From assembly GCF_003945385.1 (NCBI RefSeq), contig NZ_AP018920.1, positions 4,340,001-4,404,000 of the forward strand: 64,000 nucleotides of DNA. The letters are read 5' to 3'. The translations under genes were made by a program, and so were the position numbers. Within the stretch, counting starts at the first letter, position 1. Each line of letters starts with the position of its first letter. Origin of the DNA: Pseudonocardia autotrophica. Lineage in GTDB: Bacteria > Actinomycetota > Actinomycetes > Mycobacteriales > Pseudonocardiaceae. The notes under the pieces are model-generated. The model was not told the DNA's origin, ran no database searches, and saw only the letters and a program-made list of their open reading frames with translations. Shown here piece by piece: positions 59,693-64,000 of the stretch.

Positions 59693-60676
59693 CTACGGCA
59701 TCCCGCCATCGCGGCGCCGGTCGTGCAGCTCCGTAACCTCCGGCACGTCGCGGAACGCGAACAGTGCGTCGTCCAGCTCCGTCGCGCGCCATACGTTCGA
59801 GGGCACCAGCACCCCGGCGTCGACCGCGAGCAGGCCGAGCCCTGCCGCCTCGTCCGGACGCCGATCGCGAGCCAGGATCAGGCCGAGATCCAGGCGCGCC
59901 GTGGCCAACCTGCGCGGCGGGCCACCCGCGGCGTAGGCGTCGACCACCGCGCGGGCGTGGCGTTCCCCCGCCGGGTCGCCGAGCCATGACAGCGCGGTCG
60001 CCGTGTAGCCGTCGAGCTTGCGACCGTCGAAGCTGACGTGGTGGTCGGCGGGCCGGTCGGCCGGTTGGTCGTCCAGGATCCGCTCGGCGTGGTCGAGGGC
60101 GGCGCGCACCGTCGCACCGTCGCCGAGACGGGCCGCGGCGCGGGCGCGTTGCGCGGTGAGCTGTACCGCGGCGCCCGATCCGGCCGGGGCCGCAGCCTGC
60201 CCGGCCCCGGCCAGGGTGGCGGCGCGGCGCTAGTCCTGATCGACCAGGGCGGCCCAGGTGTCGATCTCGATCGACCACGCCGCGATCTCGTCGTGCTCGG
60301 CCTCCCGGCCCAGCGTCGCCGCGGCCGTGCGGGCGCCGGCGGCCGACCGGCGGGCGCCGAGATCCACGTACAGGGTGGCCGCGAGCAGGGCGAGCCAGCC
60401 GCCCGCGACCATCAGGCAGCGGCGCTGCGCCGGCGTGGTCCGGCCGTCGAGCAGCGCGCCGACGTGCCGGGCCAGCACGCGCACGTCGGTCAGCAACTCC
60501 GCCGGAGGCGTGCGCGCATAGGCGCGGGCGTACTCGTCGGTGCTCGCCTCGACCACGCCCAGCACGTACCCGGTGACATCAGATCGTTCGGCGTGCGCGG
60601 CGAGAGCGGCCGGCCCGGCGACGTCGGCGAGTACCGGCGGCGAGTACCGGCCGTCATGCGGGGTCGCGGGGGCCAC
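59693..60676 (-). pseudogene. TPR-type XRE-family regulator: N-terminal domain missing, internal amber stop
   Basis: Two reading frames, 60230-60676 and 59693-60229, are in the same frame and joined by one TAG where the family has a Tyr-like codon ('VDQD*RRAATLA'). Together they cover the helical repeat part of actinobacterial XRE regulators ('ARTPPAELLTDVRVLARHVGALLDGRTTPAQRRCLMVAGGWLALLAATLYVDLGARR', 'GERHARAVVDAYAAGGPPRRLATARLDLGLILARDRRPDEAAGLGLLAVD'). The helix-turn-helix at the front is absent; the relic begins 10 bp after the LigD-like gene's stop. So at least two lesions occurred. Confidence 0.75.
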
Positions 60677-60685
60677 CTCGTGGGG

Positions 60686-61729
60686 TCAGCCGCTGTTCTC
60701 GCCGGTGGAGCGCTTCGCGCGGGACGGCTGCACCCGCATCGGCTCCCCGGGCATCTTCGGATACTCCGGCGGGTACGGCATCTCCCCCAGCCCGCGCTCG
60801 CTCTCGTCCTCGGCGTACCAGCCGAGCGCGGTCGCGCAGCCACCCGGCCGCTCGTCCATCGTCTCGTGCGGGTCGCCGTGCCGCTCCAGGATTCCCGGGA
60901 CGCTGCGCAGGGTGAACTCGGCCGGATCGACGCCGGCGAGCGCGTCCCAGGTCAGCGGCATCGAGACGGTCGCGTCCGGCAGCCCGCGAACCGACCAGGC
61001 CGACGCGATCGTCCGGTCCCGCGCGGCCTGGTTGAAGTCGAGGAACACCCGCTCGCCGCGTTCCTCCTTCCACCAGTCGACGGTGGCGCGCTCCGGGATC
61101 CGCCGGCACACCCGGCGGGCAATCGCGATCACCGCCCGGCGGACCTCGATGAAGTCCCACTCCGGCCGGATCGGGGCGAACACGTGCAGGCCGCGCCCGC
61201 CGGACGTCTTCGGCCATCCGGTGAGGCCCGCCTCGTCGAGCACCTCCCGCAGCACCCCGGCGACGGCGACGGCATCGGCGAAGCCGGTCCCCGGCTGCGG
61301 ATCGAGATCGATCCGCAGCTCGTCGGGACGGTCGGTGTCCGCGCAGCGGACCGGCCACGGGTGGAAGTCGAGGGTGTTGAGGTTCGCCGCCCACGCGATC
61401 GTCGCCGGTTCGGTGATCGCGACCGACTCGGCGGTCCGCCCGCTCGGGAACGTCACGGTGCAGGTCCGCACCCAGTCCGGAGCCCCCTTCGGCACCCGCT
61501 TGACGAAGAACGGATCACCGTCGACGCCGTCGTTGAACCGCTTGAGGTTGGTCGGACGGTCGCGCAGTGCACGCGTCATCGGGCCACCGACGGCCAGGTA
61601 GTACTCGACCACCTCGCGCTTGGTGATCCCCGGCTTCGGGAAGGTGACCTTGTCCGGACTGGTCAGCCGGACGTCCCGGGGCCCGTCCGGCCCGTCGACC
61701 TGCAGGATCACGACGTCTCGGCTCGCCAC
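60686..61729 (-). CDS. LigD-type DNA polymerase/primase domain protein, second copy
   Basis: 347 aa from GTG 61727-61729, chosen because the domain starts there ('VILQVDGPDGPRDVRLTSPDKVTFPKPG'). Signatures: 'ITKREVVEYYLAVGGPMTRALRDRPTNLKRF', 'FFVKRVPKGAPDWV', 'WAANLNTLDFHPWPVRCADTDRPDELRIDLDPQPGTGFADAV' (Asp-x-Asp metal pair), 'WPKTSGGRGLHVFAPI' and 'ERVFLDFNQAARDRTIASAWSVRGLPDATVSMPLTWDALAG'. Like the first copy it lacks ligase and nuclease domains. The C-terminal tail (about 305-347) is charged. Two PolDom proteins in one 6.6-kb stretch is unusual; they are distant paralogues. Confidence 0.92.
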   Translation of the reverse strand: MASRDVVILQVDGPDGPRDVRLTSPDKVTFPKPGITKREVVEYYLAVGGPMTRALRDRPTNLKRFNDGVDGDPFFVKRVPKGAPDWVRTCTVTFPSGRTAESVAITEPATIAWAANLNTLDFHPWPVRCADTDRPDELRIDLDPQPGTGFADAVAVAGVLREVLDEAGLTGWPKTSGGRGLHVFAPIRPEWDFIEVRRAVIAIARRVCRRIPERATVDWWKEERGERVFLDFNQAARDRTIASAWSVRGLPDATVSMPLTWDALAGVDPAEFTLRSVPGILERHGDPHETMDERPGGCATALGWYAEDESERGLGEMPYPPEYPKMPGEPMRVQPSRAKRSTGENSG

Positions 61730-61780
61730 GCGGGCGAACCTACCGCGATCACACCGGTGCGCGCCGACTATCGTGGCGCC

Positions 61781-62062
61781 ATGAACGACGACCGGTCCCC
61801 CCGGTTCGACGACGACCTGGTCGATCTCGATCCGGCCGATCCGGAAGCGCGCGCGTTCGCCGAGCACCTGGACCGGATGCAGCGCGTGCCGTCCTGCTCG
61901 GTGGAGGGCTACATCCGTGGGGTCGGGGACTTCGCCGACTCGGCGAACCGGCTGCGCGGGCCGCACCGCACGGCGGCCGTCGTGGTCACCACGCTGCTGC
62001 TGACCTTCGCCGCCTGGGTGATCGCGAACGCGGTCGTCTTCGTGGTCTCCACCTGGCTCTGA
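61781..62062 (+). CDS. Small single-span membrane protein (93 aa)
   Basis: ATG start. An acidic N-terminus ('DDDLVDLDPADPEARAFAEHLDRM'), a middle segment with one Cys, then a C-terminal helix (about 65-92, 'TAAVVVTTLLLTFAAWVIANAVVFVVSTWL'). No family recognised. It is 34 bp upstream of msrB on the same strand and 51 bp from the divergent LigD-like gene. Confidence 0.7.
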   Translation: MNDDRSPRFDDDLVDLDPADPEARAFAEHLDRMQRVPSCSVEGYIRGVGDFADSANRLRGPHRTAAVVVTTLLLTFAAWVIANAVVFVVSTWL

Positions 62063-62096
62063 GGCACGGCGCCCGGAGAGGGGTTAGCGTGGGTGC

Positions 62097-62549
62097 ATGG
62101 GTCTGTTCAGCCGCAACACCGGTGACGCCGGTTCCGACACCGAGCCCGCACCGAAGGTCGTCAAGACCGACGAGGAGTGGCGGGCCCAGCTGAGCCCGGC
62201 CGAGTACCAGGTGCTCCGCCAGGCCGGGACGGAGCGGCCCTTCACCGGTGAGTACACCGACGAGAAGCGCACCGGCGTGTATCGCTGCCGGGCGTGCGGG
62301 TCCGAGCTGTTCCGCAGCGAGACGAAGTTCGAGTCGCACTGCGGGTGGCCGTCGTTCTTCACGCCGCTGGCCGGCGAGGCGGTCATCGAGCGGACCGACA
62401 CGACGATGGGGATGGCACGGACCGAGGTGCTGTGCGCGAACTGCCACAGCCACCTCGGGCACGTGTTCGCCGGGGAGGGCTACGGCACCCCGACGGACCT
62501 GCGCTACTGCATCAACTCGGTCTCGCTCACCCTCGAACCGGGCGAGTAG
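62097..62549 (+). CDS. msrB: Peptide methionine (R)-S-oxide reductase
   Basis: 150 aa. Reduces the R form of methionine sulfoxide in proteins using thioredoxin. Two Cys pairs, 'CRACGSELFRSETKFESHCGWPSFF' and 'CANCHSHLGHVF', bind structural zinc, and the catalytic Cys lies in 'LRYCINSVSL'. The N-terminal 20 residues are charged and variable. It ends 6 bp from the convergent hemQ gene. Confidence 0.96.
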   Translation: MGLFSRNTGDAGSDTEPAPKVVKTDEEWRAQLSPAEYQVLRQAGTERPFTGEYTDEKRTGVYRCRACGSELFRSETKFESHCGWPSFFTPLAGEAVIERTDTTMGMARTEVLCANCHSHLGHVFAGEGYGTPTDLRYCINSVSLTLEPGE

Positions 62550-62555
62550 GCCCGG

Positions 62556-63251
62556 TCAGGGCAGCGACGCGACCAGATCGCCGACCTCGACCCGCGGGCC
62601 GGTGTAGAACGGGATCTCCTCCCGGACGTGCCGGCGCGCCTCGGTGCCGCGCAGGTGCCGCATGAGGTCGACGATCCGGTACAGCTCGTCGGCCTCGAAC
62701 GCGAGGATCCACTCGTAGTCGCCCAGCGCGAACGCCGGCACGGTGTTGGCCCGGACGTCGGCGTAGCCGCGGGCCTCCTTGCCGTGGTCGGCGAGCATCT
62801 TCCGGCGCTCGTCGTCGGGCAGCAGGTACCACTCGTAGGAGCGGACGAACGGGTACACGCAGACGTAGCGCTTGGCCTCCTCGCCGGCCATGAACGCCGG
62901 GACGTGGCTCTTGTTGAACTCCGCCGGGCGGTGCAGCGCGGTCTGGCTCCAGACCGGGACCGAGGCGCGGCCGAGCGCGGTCGTGCGGCGCAGGTCGGCG
63001 TACGCGGCCTGCAGAGACTCGATCTCGGTGGCGTGCCACCAGATCATGTAGTCGGCGTCGTGCCGGACACCGGCGAGGTCGTACACGCCGCGCACCGCGA
63101 CGTCCTTGTTCGCGAGCGAGTCGAGGTACTCGGTCGCCTGCCGCGCCGCCTCGGACCGGTCGTCACCGAGCCGGCCGGGCTCGACCCGGAACACCGACCA
63201 CATGGTGTACCGAATGGTCTCGTTGATCGCTTTGACGTCCACGCGGGCCAT
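62556..63251 (-). CDS. hemQ: Coproheme decarboxylase HemQ (ChdC)
   Basis: 231 aa from ATG 63249-63251. Last step of the coproporphyrin-dependent heme pathway: two oxidative decarboxylations of iron-coproporphyrin III to heme b. Chlorite-dismutase-like fold; '[14 protein letters not shown]', '[24 protein letters not shown]', '[16 protein letters not shown]', then '[19 protein letters not shown]' with the candidate catalytic Tyr133 in Tyr-Pro-Phe, and '[14 protein letters not shown]' with the probable heme ligand His156. The 23-residue distance between the two matches the actinobacterial enzymes. The gene is followed by hemY, as expected, on the same strand. Confidence 0.95.
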   Translation of the reverse strand: MARVDVKAINETIRYTMWSVFRVEPGRLGDDRSEAARQATEYLDSLANKDVAVRGVYDLAGVRHDADYMIWWHATEIESLQAAYADLRRTTALGRASVPVWSQTALHRPAEFNKSHVPAFMAGEEAKRYVCVYPFVRSYEWYLLPDDERRKMLADHGKEARGYADVRANTVPAFALGDYEWILAFEADELYRIVDLMRHLRGTEARRHVREEIPFYTGPRVEVGDLVASLP

Positions 63252-63325
63252 GGATCGCATGGTACGCCGGGGGTCCGACGCGATACCGCGGCCCACCACG
63301 GAGATCAGCCACGTGGCGGGCCGGG

Positions 63326-64000
63326 TCAGCGGGTAGTCGGGACCGCGGCCGCGACCCGCTCGGCGGCGGCCCGCGCGGTACCGACACAGGCCGGCAAGCC
63401 GACCCCGTGCAGCAGCGACCCGGCGACGGCCAGGCCGGGCTCGGCGGCGATCGCGGACTCCAGCGCCGCGACCGTGCCGGTGTGCCCGACGCCGTACTGC
63501 GGCAGACCACCGCCCCAGCGCTGCACGTACGACGCCACCGGGGCTGCCTCGATGCCGTCGAGCTCGGCCAGATCGGCGCGGACCCTGGCGACCAGCTCCC
63601 CGTCGTCGATCTGCAGGTTCGCCTCCTCGCCGAACCTGCCGACCGAGGCCCGCAGCCGAATCAGGCCGTCCTCTCCGAGGTGCGCCCACTTCGTCGACGC
63701 GTGGGTCACCCCCTTGACCGACAGCGGCTCGTCGGCGGCGACCAGGCAGCCACTCGTCACGGGCGGCGCGGGCACCTCGGACGGCCGGTAGGCCAGCGCG
63801 ACCACCGCCGACGACGCCAGGTCGATCCGGGCCGCCGCGGCGGCCGCGGCCGGCACGACCGGTTCGAGGAGCCTGCGCAGCGCGGGCGCCGGGACGGCCA
63901 GCACGACGGCGTCGACGTCGAGGATCTCGGGATCGGGCACCGGTCCGAGCACCAACCGCCAGCCCGTGGCGCGGCGTTCCAGGGCGCGCACCGTCGTCGC
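63326..64000 (-). CDS. hemY: Coproporphyrinogen/protoporphyrinogen III oxidase, C-terminal part (partial)
   Basis: About 225 codons; the start lies beyond the right edge. FAD-dependent oxidase of the HemY/CgoX group: '[46 protein letters not shown]', '[14 protein letters not shown]', '[41 protein letters not shown]' and the flavin-contacting end '[31 protein letters not shown]'. Oxidises coproporphyrinogen III to coproporphyrin III ahead of iron insertion and HemQ. Gap to hemQ is 74 bp. Confidence 0.92.
   Translation of the reverse strand, partial: ATTVRALERRATGWRLVLGPVPDPEILDVDAVVLAVPAPALRRLLEPVVPAAAAAAARIDLASSAVVALAYRPSEVPAPPVTSGCLVAADEPLSVKGVTHASTKWAHLGEDGLIRLRASVGRFGEEANLQIDDGELVARVRADLAELDGIEAAPVASYVQRWGGGLPQYGVGHTGTVAALESAIAAEPGLAVAGSLLHGVGLPACVGTARAAAERVAAAVPTTR

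Overview
The window is very GC-rich chromosomal DNA with strong G/C bias at third codon positions, frequent GTG and some TTG starts, and an actinobacterial class A RNase P RNA. Gene content points to the Pseudonocardiaceae, most likely Pseudonocardia or a close relative. The main pointers are a mycobacterial-type block (cobC, NIF3-like, zinc ribbon, RNase H/phosphatase, with a PtpA-like phosphatase nearby), a tmsA/tmsB pair for 10-methyl fatty acids, an Asp23-family envelope operon and coproporphyrin-type heme genes. The genus is an inference; no 16S rRNA lies in the window.

Layout. 0-6.4 kb: an amidase tail, a lone fused SecDF, three VOC proteins, a repeat-rich intergenic stretch and a methyltransferase relic. 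6.4-10.2 kb: rnpB and a membrane protein/histidine kinase/response regulator operon. A second copy of the rnpB 3' end lies 771 bp away and looks like an old integration site. 10.3-15 kb: SelO, a PfpI-family protein, and an MmyB-type regulator split by an IS630-family element that left a clean TA duplication. 15-22 kb: an AraC regulator divergent from an aldehyde dehydrogenase and a flavin monooxygenase, followed by three transporters. 22-30 kb: a 61-aa peptide gene, the mycobacterial-type block, a DUF4394 protein, ptpA and a fructosamine-kinase-like gene.

30-43.5 kb: tmsA/tmsB, an aldo/keto reductase, a secreted esterase, a GntR regulator with its own operator, an acyl-CoA dehydrogenase, a PLP enzyme, a GntP transporter and an iron-siderophore ABC operon behind a DtxR/IdeR-like box. 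43.5-50 kb: a RibD-like reductase, an Asp23/Gls24 operon that contains an HPD-motif (J-like) protein and two membrane anchors, an SDR, and an alpha/beta-hydrolase lipoprotein that has lost its nucleophile serine. 50-55 kb: a complete compatible-solute ABC system with two substrate-binding lipoproteins separated by a strong terminator. 55-62 kb: two separate LigD-type polymerase-domain proteins, a divergent paralogous pair of membrane proteins, a serine hydrolase and a decayed regulator. 62-64 kb: MsrB, HemQ (ChdC) and the C-terminal part of HemY.

Most genes look chromosomal and vertically inherited. The most unusual items are the duplicated rnpB 3' end, the IS insertion, the intergenic repeat pairs, the Asp23 operon with an HPD protein, and the paralogous membrane pair. 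I found no CRISPR array, prophage or secondary-metabolite cluster.
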